Shown here: piece after piece, positions 7,866 to 15,895 of the stretch | Layout of the letters: every line of letters starts with the position of its first letter | Position numbering within the stretch: position 1 is the first letter of the stretch | DNA from: Planctomycetota bacterium | GTDB taxonomy: Bacteria; Planctomycetota; Phycisphaerae; Phycisphaerales; UBA1924 | Assembly (NCBI GenBank): GCA_030950285.1 | Contig: JAUZRR010000014.1 | Span: 16,906 to 80,905 of the forward strand | Length of the DNA: 64,000 nucleotides | Direction: 5' to 3' | The notes under the pieces: generated by a model | What the model saw: only the letters and a program-made list of their open reading frames with translations | What the model was told of the DNA's origin: nothing | Databases searched by the model: none | Translations under genes and position numbers: made by a program

Positions 7866-9269
7866 ATGGGCAAGACCGCCTACGACGGCACACCTCGCCA
7901 CCTCCTTTGCAAGCGCATTCCCACGCCGCCGTTTGGCGACTGGAACGATCGCCACTACGTCGATTACGACGAGTATGTCGCGACCGGAGGCTACGTCGCG
8001 TTGCGCAAGTCTCTGGCCCAGTCCCCGGACGCTGTGACCCAGGAGGTCAAGAAAGCGGTGGTCCGTGGTCGCGGCGGGGCCGGGTTCCCCGCCGGCGTCA
8101 AATGGACGTTCCTGCCTCCGGTTCCCGAAGGCAAAGCGCCGGGCGACCCCGGCGCAGAGCGGTACCTCGCGGTCAACGCTGATGAGTCTGAGCCGGGCAC
8201 GTTCAAGGACCGGCTCCTCATGGAGTTTGACCCCCACCAGTTGCTCGAAGGCATCGCGATCTGCTGCCACGCCTGCGGCCTGAACAAGGCCTACATCTTC
8301 ATCCGCGGCGAGTACTACCTCCAGGCCGAGCGCCTCGAGCGTGCCCTCGCCGAGGCTTACGAAAAAGGTATCTTCGGCGAAAAATGCGTGCAGAACTCCG
8401 ACGCCAACTCGGGCGGCGGGCCGCGCTTCCGCGTCGATTGCTACGTCCACCGCGGCGCGGGTGCCTACATCTGTGGCGAAGAAACCGCACTCCTCGAAGC
8501 CATCGAGGGCAAACGGGGCTACCCCCGCATCAAGCCGCCCTTTCCAGCTGTCGAAGGGCTCTTTGGCCGACCCACCGTCATCAACAACGTCGAGACCCTC
8601 TGCCACCTCACGCTCATTATGGACGAGGGTGCTGAGGCGTTCATGGCGCAGGGTGTCGAGAGCACCATCGGCGGGCCGCCCAGCTACGGCACCAAGCTCA
8701 TGGGCATGAGCGGCCACGTCGAACGACCCGGCTGTTACGAGTTTGAGCTGGGCATCCCCCTCCGCCTCTTCGTCGAAGAGCACTGCGGCGGGATGCGCAA
8801 CGGCAAAGCGTTCAAAGCGGCCATCCCCGGCGGGGTCAGTATGGGCATCCTCGGGACCGATCAATACGATGCCGAGCTCGACTTTGATATCGGCCGAAAG
8901 TACGACGTGCTGGGTCTGGGCACCGCCTGCCCGACGGTCTTCGACGAGGACACCGACATGGTCGCGGTTGCGCGAAATATCTCACGCTTCTACAAGCACG
9001 AGAGCTGCGGGCAGTGCACCCCCTGCCGCGAGGGCTCGGGGTGGCTTTACCAGTTGCTCTGCCGCCTGACCGACGGCGACGCCCGCGCCAAGGACCTCGA
9101 CCTCACTCTTGAACTTGCCGAGAGCATGGGCAGTATGCCCGGCACCACCATCTGCGGCCTGGCCGACGGCAACAACTTCGCGATGCGAACCATCATCCAG
9201 AAGTTCCGCTCCGAGTTCGAGGCGAAGCTGAAACCGGCGTTTGTGACCGCGACGGTGGGGGCGAGCTGA
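7866..9269 (+). CDS. nuoF: NADH-quinone oxidoreductase subunit F
   Basis: The 467-residue NADH- and FMN-binding subunit of complex I. GRGGAGFPAGVKW (about 60-72) and GAGAYICGEETALLE (about 200) are the FMN/NADH site; SCGQCTPCREGSGW (about 379) plus TTICGLADG (about 427) give the four cysteines of the N3 [4Fe-4S] cluster. It has no nuo neighbour: nuoE is 27 kb and nuoD 39 kb away in this window, on the opposite strand. Start ATG at 7866 follows GGGAGTTCCCCACC. HoxF/HydB-type diaphorases are related, but the lack of fused domains fits NuoF. Confidence 0.93.
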   Translation: MGKTAYDGTPRHLLCKRIPTPPFGDWNDRHYVDYDEYVATGGYVALRKSLAQSPDAVTQEVKKAVVRGRGGAGFPAGVKWTFLPPVPEGKAPGDPGAERYLAVNADESEPGTFKDRLLMEFDPHQLLEGIAICCHACGLNKAYIFIRGEYYLQAERLERALAEAYEKGIFGEKCVQNSDANSGGGPRFRVDCYVHRGAGAYICGEETALLEAIEGKRGYPRIKPPFPAVEGLFGRPTVINNVETLCHLTLIMDEGAEAFMAQGVESTIGGPPSYGTKLMGMSGHVERPGCYEFELGIPLRLFVEEHCGGMRNGKAFKAAIPGGVSMGILGTDQYDAELDFDIGRKYDVLGLGTACPTVFDEDTDMVAVARNISRFYKHESCGQCTPCREGSGWLYQLLCRLTDGDARAKDLDLTLELAESMGSMPGTTICGLADGNNFAMRTIIQKFRSEFEAKLKPAFVTATVGAS

Positions 9270-9416
9270 CGCCCCGCTGCGATATCTGGTACAGCGCAAC
9301 GGGTCAATCACTGCCCATTAGGAGTTGGTTTTCGTATTGAGTACTCTTGATTCAAGAGGTACTTCAGCACAGCAGGATGGACATCTCGCCCAATCCCGAT
9401 TTGTTGAGAAGTTCCC

Positions 9417-9533
9417 TCAGTCCTTCTTTTTATCCCCGTGATGGACGATGACCCACTTGGTCATCCACTTGCGCTTCTTGCCTTTGCGCTTCTTGGTCAT
9501 CCAACGAATCTTCTTCCGCTTCTCTTCGGCCAT
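9417..9533 (-). CDS. 38-residue highly basic protein
   Basis: A short ORF starting MAEEKRKKIRWMTKKRKGKK and ending HHGDKKKD, with GGAGG seven bases before its ATG. Sixteen of 38 residues are Lys or Arg. The motif [RK]WMTK occurs twice, at residues 10-14 and 22-26. I do not recognise the family; size and charge suggest an RNA-binding accessory or ribosomal protein, for example of the COX24/bS22 kind, but the match is not convincing. Convergent with nuoF. A hairpin near 9337-9356 lies in the space between. Confidence 0.65.
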   Translation of the reverse strand: MAEEKRKKIRWMTKKRKGKKRKWMTKWVIVHHGDKKKD

Positions 9534-9688
9534 GGAAACCTCCATCTGGTGGGGTGGTGTGGGCCAGGATCATAGCCCGCACCGATGATGCCGAGGCCCG
9601 GACTACACGACAGCCTGCCCCCAGAGCTTCGCTCGCCCCTCAGAAACACCCGCCGAGGTGGAACAGGCCCTACCCGCACCCTCACAAA

Positions 9689-9718
9689 GTTGCCGGAATC
9701 AACGTTGCCGGAATCAAC
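9689..9718. repeat. Two 15-bp direct repeats
   Basis: GTTGCCGGAATCAAC occurs twice in tandem in the 300-bp region between the small basic gene and the DoxX gene. I see no gene in 9534-9837. The unit is partly palindromic and may be a regulator site. Confidence 0.6.
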
Positions 9719-9837
9719 GCGGCCGGCTCCATCACCCGATGCCCCCAACTGTTGGTCACCGAACAGCAGGCTATCCGGTCCGGAATAGCCCGCCAGCTCG
9801 GCATGTTGGTGCCAGCAGCACCCTCGGAGCCCCCGCC

Positions 9838-10284
9838 ATGACAACCGCCAACCCGCTCTCCAAGCCGCTCTGCATCACCTCGTGGGTTCTGCAGATCGTC
9901 GTGGCCGCCATCCTCGGCCTGGCGGTGTTCCCCAAACTCAGCGGCGCGCCCGAGACCAAGTTTCTCTTCGAGACGCTGGGCATGGAACCCATGGGCCGTT
10001 ATGCGATCGGGATCGCCGAGTTGCTGGCGGTCGTGCTGCTGCTCGTGCCGCGCACCACGGTCTTTGGTGCACTGCTTGCGCTGGGGGTCATCACCGGCGC
10101 ACTCGGCAGCCACCTCACCAAGCTCGGCATCCGGGTCGACATGCCCGACGGCACCAACGACGGCGGCGCGATGTTCGGCATGGCGGTGGTGGTCTTTCTC
10201 GCGAGCCTCGCCGTCCTGACGATCCGCCGCGCCCAGTTGCCGGTGATCGGCGGGATGTTCAACAAGCCTTCGGCATCTGTCTGA
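9838..10284 (+). CDS. DoxX-like four-helix membrane protein
   Basis: 148 residues with four hydrophobic helices (starting SWVLQIVVAAILGLAVFPKL) and the PKLxGxP / GIAELLAVVLLLVP pattern of the DoxX/DoxD-like membrane family. Function in this branch is not known; relatives are linked to redox and quinone metabolism. The ATG at 9838 begins the compact family length; the longer frame upstream runs through the direct repeats and is not membrane-like. It ends next to a convergent cardiolipin synthase gene. Confidence 0.7.
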   Translation: MTTANPLSKPLCITSWVLQIVVAAILGLAVFPKLSGAPETKFLFETLGMEPMGRYAIGIAELLAVVLLLVPRTTVFGALLALGVITGALGSHLTKLGIRVDMPDGTNDGGAMFGMAVVVFLASLAVLTIRRAQLPVIGGMFNKPSASV

Positions 10285-10315
10285 GGCAGCCGCTCGCGCC
10301 GATACACACCAGCGG

Positions 10316-11776
10316 CTAGAGAATCGGGGCAAAGAGCTGGGCGATGTTCGACACGACTCGATGGAGCATCGGTCGCTGCTTCCACGTCTCGAGATCGACA
10401 AATCGGCACTGCTCCAGGTACGACTGTTGCTTTGCGAATATCTCGCCGGTCGAGTCGTTGTCGTAGATCATCAGTGTCAGCTCGAAGTTGAGCCAGAAGC
10501 TGCGCGGGTCGAGGTTTACCGTGCCAAAGAGCGCGGTTTCGTTGTCAACCACGATGCTCTTGGTGTGGAGCAGGCCGCCGCGAAACTCGGCGATACGGAC
10601 CCCTGCTTCGAGCAGGTCGGTGAAGAACGCCCGCCCCGCGAAGTGCGTGAGTACGGTATCGCAGCGGGCAGGAACGATGACGGTGACCTCGACCCCGCGC
10701 CGGGCCGCCGACTGCAACGCGGTCACCACCGCCGGGTCGGGCACGAAGTACGGCGTCGTGATCGTCAGCCGCTTTTCTGCGGCATAGATCGCCGAGAGCA
10801 CCAGCGCCTGAATCCCCCCGCCCGGACAACCCGGTCCGGACGCAACCGCCTGCACCGCCATCACGCCCGCGACGGTGAGCTCGCGCTCGTACAGCGCTTC
10901 ACGCATCCTGCACAGGTCCTCGCCCGCTTCGGTCTCCCAGTCACGGATCGCCAGCAACGCCAGCAACTCGACCGCTGGCCCGCGCACCTCGACCATCAGA
11001 TCGATCCACTCGCCGACGCCCGACCCGCTCTTGAAAAATAACGGGTCCACCATATTGATGCTGCCCATCAACGCTCGTGATTCATCAACCACCGCCAGCT
11101 TGCGGTGGTTACGGTGGTCCACCCGACGGATCAACGGTGTCCGCAGTAGTTGCGGCGGGAGGGCCGCAGCCAGTTGTATCCCCGCGCAACGAAGCTCCTG
11201 ATACCGGACACTGCGCACAAACCCCCGGCTGCCCACCGCGTCAACCAACACCCGGCACGCCACCCCGCGCCCGACCGCGCGCAGCAGCGCCTCTTCGACC
11301 TCCTCCACACGACCCGCCGAGTGCCAGATGAAAAACTCGAGCATCACACTCCGCTCGGCCGCATCAATCATGCGCACCATCGCGTCGAAGAACTCACCTG
11401 CGCCGTCGAGCAGCACAACCCGGTTCCCCGCCAACGCCGGGAAGCCGCCGACCGACTCGGCCTCCTGCGCAAACCGACGATCCACCCGGCTGAGTGTGCC
11501 GGGCAGGTGCTCGGTCTCGGTGCGCAGCCGTTCGAGGTATTCGGTGTACGCCGGCTGCACCGCGCGTTCGCGCTCGAGCCGACGCCGACCGATACGGCTC
11601 TCACCGACGAGCAGGTAGGCCACCACCCCGACGATCGGCACAAACAGAATCAGCCCCAGCCAGGACGTCGTCACCGCGACCGGCAGCCGTCGCATGAGGA
11701 CCCGCAACGCGAGCCCTGCGCGGACCAACGCCTCTGCGATCACCAGCACCGTGGTCAACCACCCGGCCAGTTCCAT
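10316..11776 (-). CDS. cls: Cardiolipin synthase (phospholipase D family)
   Basis: 486 residues. Two N-terminal membrane helices are followed by two PLD domains, each with an HxKx4D motif: HRKLAVVD (about 225) and HTKSIVVD (about 405), followed by GSINMVDP and GTVNLDPRSF. The enzyme joins two phosphatidylglycerol molecules into cardiolipin and glycerol at the inner membrane. Length and domain order match the ClsA type. The next gene upstream is an HxlR regulator in the same direction with a 47-bp gap, so read-through is possible. Confidence 0.9.
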   Translation of the reverse strand: MELAGWLTTVLVIAEALVRAGLALRVLMRRLPVAVTTSWLGLILFVPIVGVVAYLLVGESRIGRRRLERERAVQPAYTEYLERLRTETEHLPGTLSRVDRRFAQEAESVGGFPALAGNRVVLLDGAGEFFDAMVRMIDAAERSVMLEFFIWHSAGRVEEVEEALLRAVGRGVACRVLVDAVGSRGFVRSVRYQELRCAGIQLAAALPPQLLRTPLIRRVDHRNHRKLAVVDESRALMGSINMVDPLFFKSGSGVGEWIDLMVEVRGPAVELLALLAIRDWETEAGEDLCRMREALYERELTVAGVMAVQAVASGPGCPGGGIQALVLSAIYAAEKRLTITTPYFVPDPAVVTALQSAARRGVEVTVIVPARCDTVLTHFAGRAFFTDLLEAGVRIAEFRGGLLHTKSIVVDNETALFGTVNLDPRSFWLNFELTLMIYDNDSTGEIFAKQQSYLEQCRFVDLETWKQRPMLHRVVSNIAQLFAPIL

Positions 11777-11823
11777 GATGACACTCTACACGCACGACCG
11801 CGCGGCGCACGCACAGCTCAAGC

Positions 11824-12432
11824 TCAGAGTCTCGCAATCGCCCGGACCAACGGCTGGGCCCGCTCGCTCGGCAGGTACTCCACGCCCGGCGGGTACCCAT
11901 CCACCACCCGCCGCTGGATCCACCCGCCCATCCGCAGCACACCCAGCGTCTGCGAGAGTGCCCGATCGGTGATGCCGAGGGGCACCAACGCCGCCTTGCA
12001 CGCCCCGAACCGGGTGGCCCCGCTCCCGCACACCCGCAGGATCGGCGACGACCACTTCCGCCCGAGCACTTCCACCGCGCCGATCAGTACCGCCGTTCGC
12101 CACACCCGATCGCAGGCCGGGCCGAGCAATCGCCCGGACTCGGTCAGTACCAACTCCGGCCGCAGCGGGTGCCCGTGCCCCGGATTTCGGCAGATCCAGC
12201 CGTGGGCGATGGCAAACTCCACCGTTTGCCGGAGCGATTCGCGTCCGACCCCCAACCGCCGCACCAGCCCGACCGACCGCGCCCCGGTCGAATCTCCCGA
12301 AACCCGAGCTTGATGCAGCTGGGCCAACAGGGGAAGGGTCCACCGCCGGTGCGCGAGATCCGCCACCTTGGGCGGACAGACCGAAAGGAGCCTTGGGCCA
12401 ATGTTTTCCTGGGTGTTTTTTGATGTCACCAT
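11824..12432 (-). CDS. HxlR-type winged-helix regulator, probably duplicated domain
   Basis: The C-terminal half (VLGRKWSSPILRVCGSG, ITDRALSQTLGVLRMGGW, RVVDGYPPGVEYLPSE) is a clear HxlR winged helix. The N-terminal half (HRRWTLPLLAQLH, VGRESLRQTVEFAIAHGW, LVLTESGRLLGP) has the same order of elements, so the protein looks like two HxlR domains in one chain, where the family normally has one and dimerises. The ATG at 12432 is preferred over that at 12462, since the latter lies inside the 12461-12485 palindrome; neither has a strong ribosome site. It is divergent from the VOC gene and probably controls both. Confidence 0.65.
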   Translation of the reverse strand: MVTSKNTQENIGPRLLSVCPPKVADLAHRRWTLPLLAQLHQARVSGDSTGARSVGLVRRLGVGRESLRQTVEFAIAHGWICRNPGHGHPLRPELVLTESGRLLGPACDRVWRTAVLIGAVEVLGRKWSSPILRVCGSGATRFGACKAALVPLGITDRALSQTLGVLRMGGWIQRRVVDGYPPGVEYLPSERAQPLVRAIARL

Positions 12433-12460
12433 CGTAGGGATGCTTGGGCGGGTGTTGAGC

Positions 12461-12485
12461 ATAGAATATAGATACTATACTCTAT
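12461..12485. promoter_or_regulatory. 25-bp AT-rich palindromic operator
   Basis: Arms ATAGAATATAG and CTATACTCTAT (10 of 11 complementary) flank ATA. It lies between the divergent HxlR and VOC genes and contains -10-like TATACT on the plus strand. AT-rich dyads of this type are typical HxlR sites. It stands out in a region of more than 65% GC. Confidence 0.7.
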
Positions 12486-12540
12486 GACTATTTGCGCGTC
12501 CACTCCATCAAATTCACCCACGCAAAGAAGGAAACAACCA

Positions 12541-12918
12541 ATGACCGACGCCATGGGATTCCGTCAGGAACTGACCATCTCCACCCAGGTCACCGACCTC
12601 GACAAAGCACTCACCTGGTACCAGGACATGCTCGGCTGCGAACTGATCTACCGCGTCGATGATCTCGGGTGGGCCGAGGTTGCCAGCCCGGTCAACGGCG
12701 TCGCGATCGGGCTCAGCCAGGTTGACAAACCGAAGACCGCCGGCCCGGTCCCCGTCTGGGGCGTCGACGACATCGACGCTGCCCGGCGAATCCTCGAATC
12801 CAAAGACGTCCGGTTCGACGGCGACACCATTACTATCCCCGACATGGTCCGCCTTGCCACATTTTTCGACCCCGACGGCAATGCCTGGATGCTCGCCCAG
12901 ACACTTGCCAAAGGCTGA
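12541..12918 (+). CDS. VOC (glyoxalase/dioxygenase fold) protein
   Basis: 125 residues with one vicinal-oxygen-chelate unit pair: DLDKALTWYQDMLGCEL at the N-terminus and ATFFDPDGNAWMLAQ at the C-terminus. Such small VOC proteins bind a metal and act on small reactive molecules or antibiotics; the substrate here is unknown. The ATG at 12541 has AAGAAGGAAAC ahead of it. Divergent from the HxlR regulator with a palindromic operator between, which suggests induction by a small electrophile or oxidant. Confidence 0.75.
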   Translation: MTDAMGFRQELTISTQVTDLDKALTWYQDMLGCELIYRVDDLGWAEVASPVNGVAIGLSQVDKPKTAGPVPVWGVDDIDAARRILESKDVRFDGDTITIPDMVRLATFFDPDGNAWMLAQTLAKG

Positions 12919-12977
12919 AGCTCCCGCGTCTCATGCGACAAAGTGTCGAGGCCGAACGCGGATGAATCCAACCGGGC

Positions 12978-13691
12978 CTACTCAGCACGACAGCGCAGAT
13001 AGCCGCAGGGGTTGAGCGTCATGTAGAGCTTCTCCCGTGCGCGATCGATCTCGAACCGATCGGTCGTCGCAAGATAGTCGGCGACCGCTTCGAACGGCCC
13101 CGGCCCCTGGTCGGGCGCGTAGTCGGTGAAGACGGGATGGCCGTTGATGTTGGAGTCTTCGACGATCGCATAACAGCCGGGTGTGACCATCGGGCCGTAC
13201 GCCACCAGTTCGGCGTACACGTGGTCGCGGTTGTGCAGGCTGTCGAGGATGAGCATGACACGATCGCCCGGCCCGATCATGCTGCGGACCTGCGCAACTG
13301 TTTCCGGCGCGGTGCTTGACGCTTTGATCTTGGTCACCCGGGGGTGTCCGATCTCGGTTGGCCGTTCGATGGTATCGATGCTGACGACGCGCGCATCAAA
13401 GGACGAGTCCATCGCTTGCATCGCGTCGAGGACCGTGCCCAGAAAGTGTGCGCTGCCGCCCCATGCGGTGCCGGTCTCGATGATGAGTGTCGGCCTGGTC
13501 TCGAACAGGATCTCCTGATACACCCACACATCGTGCGGCGATTTCAGACAGGCTGCGCCCATCCACGTCGTCGTCTCCCACAGCCGTTTGGTGTAGTAGA
13601 GCTTGTGGTAGGCCTCGACGACCGCCTGCTCGGCTTCGGTCAGCGCCGGGTGCGCGTGCGACGTTGCCGTAGTTGGTCTGGTGGTTGTCAC
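12978..13691 (-). CDS. CmcI-like SAM-dependent methyltransferase
   Basis: 237 residues. IIETGTAWGGSAHFLG is the SAM-binding loop, ILDSLHNRDHVYAEL and YAIVEDSNINGHPV match the CmcI (cephalosporin hydroxylase/methyltransferase) family often found in polysaccharide clusters, where members methylate sugars. Last gene of a five-gene minus-strand unit starting at wzt; its ATG overlaps the stop of the preceding gene by 4 bp (ATGA), indicating coupling. Confidence 0.8.
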   Translation of the reverse strand: MTTTRPTTATSHAHPALTEAEQAVVEAYHKLYYTKRLWETTTWMGAACLKSPHDVWVYQEILFETRPTLIIETGTAWGGSAHFLGTVLDAMQAMDSSFDARVVSIDTIERPTEIGHPRVTKIKASSTAPETVAQVRSMIGPGDRVMLILDSLHNRDHVYAELVAYGPMVTPGCYAIVEDSNINGHPVFTDYAPDQGPGPFEAVADYLATTDRFEIDRAREKLYMTLNPCGYLRCRAE

Positions 13692-15889
13692 GCGCGAGCC
13701 TCACTCTGCTTGGCTGGCTTCTGTGCGCTCACAGCACCGTTGCCCGAAGCGCCATTGGTGGGGACCGTCACCACCGGAAGAGTCTGTTCTTTCAACTGTT
13801 CCTCGGGCTTGCTCTTTGCCGCTTCTTGAGCGAGCTGTCGATTCCGCTGCGCAGCGAGTCGTGCATCAACACGCCGCGAACGCTGCTCGCGGAATGCGTT
13901 GTACTGTCGGCACAGCTCGTCGTGTCCGAGCAGCTGCAACAAGCCCTGCGGCCAGTCGGTCGCCTCGATCGCACGCACGAAGTCCGGATCGGACCCGCCG
14001 CTCTCTTCGCCCTTGCGCAGGAGTGCCGGCGAGAGCTCCGCCCGCTTGTCGAGAAACCCGCCGACGCCGAATGTTTCGTTGTGGCGGAGCGAGAAATACG
14101 CCTCGGCGAGCACGCGGGGCGGGTTGACTTTGAGCCCACGGAGCAGGTCCACCACCATCGGCTTCATCTCGCGCGGCTCGACGGCGAAGGTTTGCGCCCA
14201 CCGCGCCACGATCGGGGCTGCCGCCAGCACGCCGTCCTGAAAGTGCCGCGTGTACTTCCGCCACACCGCGTCTTCGGCCTCGTCATGCACGCGCACCGCG
14301 GCGAGTGAGCCGTCGGGCTGACGTTTGTAGCCCCGCACACTCCCGGTGTCGGTGTTGGCGAGCATCTCGAGCGGCGAGACGTTGTAGACGATCTGCATCA
14401 GCGCCTCGGGGTCGTGCCTCGCGTCGGGGCCGACCGCGTGCTTGGTCGAGTTTCGCGGCTGATCGTTGAGCATCCCAACGAGCGACAAGTAACACCCTGC
14501 GATCTTCCGGTTCGGGAACAGGTGCGCGATGTTGTCGTGGATCGTGCCCCGCCAGCCGATATCAACAACGACACTCGGCCCGGTGCCCAGCCCCTTTGCG
14601 CGCAGATACTCCACCAGCAACGCGCGCCGCCGGTCGCGCTGCCGTTCGATCAGTCTTTTCCACAGCGGATCGGCAAAGAGCCGCTGCACCCTTTTGTCCT
14701 TCCATGGTTGCCGGATCGTGCGCGCGGGGTCGATGCCGTGCCTTGCAAAGATCGGCTCGAAAGGCAGTGGGTTCACGTCGAGCGTCTTGAGCAGTTGGCC
14801 CATTGACTGCTCGCTGTACTGCGTCCAGACCCGCATCATTTCCTTGATCGTGACATGCCCGAGCGACGGCAGAAACGTCGCTACGCGGCTGACCTCGATC
14901 ACCCGCGCCCGCGGCGCGTCAAACCCGAACGGCGTCAGCGGCACGACCTCGCCGTGGACACGCCGAAAGAACTCGCCTTCTCGCGTGCAATAGTGGACCG
15001 CTGGGCAGCCCAGCGCGTGGGCTTCCTGCATCGCGCGGAGCACGAGCGCGACATAGATCGGCGCCGCGCGGAAGCCAGCCTCGAAGAGTTGCCGTTGGTC
15101 GGGCGTCAGTGAGGGTAAAGGATTGCACCGCGAACGAAGCTCCCGCCGGAGCAGCTGCGCGGTCGGCACAAAGTTGCCCTTGCGTCGAGCCTCGAGCCGA
15201 ACGCGGTGGGCTTCGCGCTTGGATTCTTCCTCAGCGTGTTGATAGTGCACCGCCCGGATCCCAAACCGCTTGGGACTCTTTACGTCCGACCATTCGTTGT
15301 CGCCGATGTGCGTGTGGTGCCCGGGTTCGGCGAGTGTCTCGCGTTGCACATGCGCAAAGAGCCGGCCGCGCATCTTGTTCACGCAACAATCCGACGACAC
15401 ATACACCCGCTCGAACGGGACCTTCCCGCACACGCCTCCGATGATCCGCCGCAGGTGCCGCTCTCCCATGTAGAAATCGGACAGTCCGACCACACGATCG
15501 GCCCCGTGGTGCTCGAGCAACCGCATCATCCGTTCGTCGGCGTACGACACCCGTTGCTCGTGGGCGACCTCGAGCGCGACAAGGCGCTCGGCGAGCAAGC
15601 GCCGCTGCGCGATCGGTACGTGCGTGCGCAGCGCCCGCGAAAGCCACCGCGCAAAGACCTCCTCGATCCTGTACTCGTTGTCGAGCCCGGCCGCCTCGGT
15701 TTCTCGTGCGATTTCCGCTTCGACTCGGACGCGTTCGTCGACCAGCGACCACAGGCCATCAAACCGTGGCCGGAGATGATCTCGGCGCCGCGCCCACAGC
15801 GCCCGCGCCGTAAACAGCTTCACCTCGTCGGGGTGGCAACGGCGGCGGAGCAGCGTGTCCCAGATGTCAACGCTCAGCAGCGTGGGCAT
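13688..15889 (-). CDS. HAD hydrolase fused to a polysaccharide-cluster domain
   Basis: 733 residues. Residues 1-215 are a HAD domain: VDIWDTLLRR (motif I with both Asp), VGLSDFYMG (motif II), NKMRGR (Lys) and GDNEWSDVKSP (motif III). Residues about 270-640 form a second domain with HYCTREGEFFRR and VVDIGWRGTIHDN, shared with the protein at 50159-51676. Fusions of this kind (COG5610-type, from memory) occur in O-antigen and capsule loci. The tail after 680 is Gln/Lys/Ala-rich and low in complexity. Start ATG 15889 lies six bases after the glycosyltransferase stop. Exact substrate unknown; a sugar phosphate or glycan-linked step is likely. Confidence 0.75.
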   Translation of the reverse strand: MPTLLSVDIWDTLLRRRCHPDEVKLFTARALWARRRDHLRPRFDGLWSLVDERVRVEAEIARETEAAGLDNEYRIEEVFARWLSRALRTHVPIAQRRLLAERLVALEVAHEQRVSYADERMMRLLEHHGADRVVGLSDFYMGERHLRRIIGGVCGKVPFERVYVSSDCCVNKMRGRLFAHVQRETLAEPGHHTHIGDNEWSDVKSPKRFGIRAVHYQHAEEESKREAHRVRLEARRKGNFVPTAQLLRRELRSRCNPLPSLTPDQRQLFEAGFRAAPIYVALVLRAMQEAHALGCPAVHYCTREGEFFRRVHGEVVPLTPFGFDAPRARVIEVSRVATFLPSLGHVTIKEMMRVWTQYSEQSMGQLLKTLDVNPLPFEPIFARHGIDPARTIRQPWKDKRVQRLFADPLWKRLIERQRDRRRALLVEYLRAKGLGTGPSVVVDIGWRGTIHDNIAHLFPNRKIAGCYLSLVGMLNDQPRNSTKHAVGPDARHDPEALMQIVYNVSPLEMLANTDTGSVRGYKRQPDGSLAAVRVHDEAEDAVWRKYTRHFQDGVLAAAPIVARWAQTFAVEPREMKPMVVDLLRGLKVNPPRVLAEAYFSLRHNETFGVGGFLDKRAELSPALLRKGEESGGSDPDFVRAIEATDWPQGLLQLLGHDELCRQYNAFREQRSRRVDARLAAQRNRQLAQEAAKSKPEEQLKEQTLPVVTVPTNGASGNGAVSAQKPAKQSEARA

Positions 15890-15895
15890 TCGATA

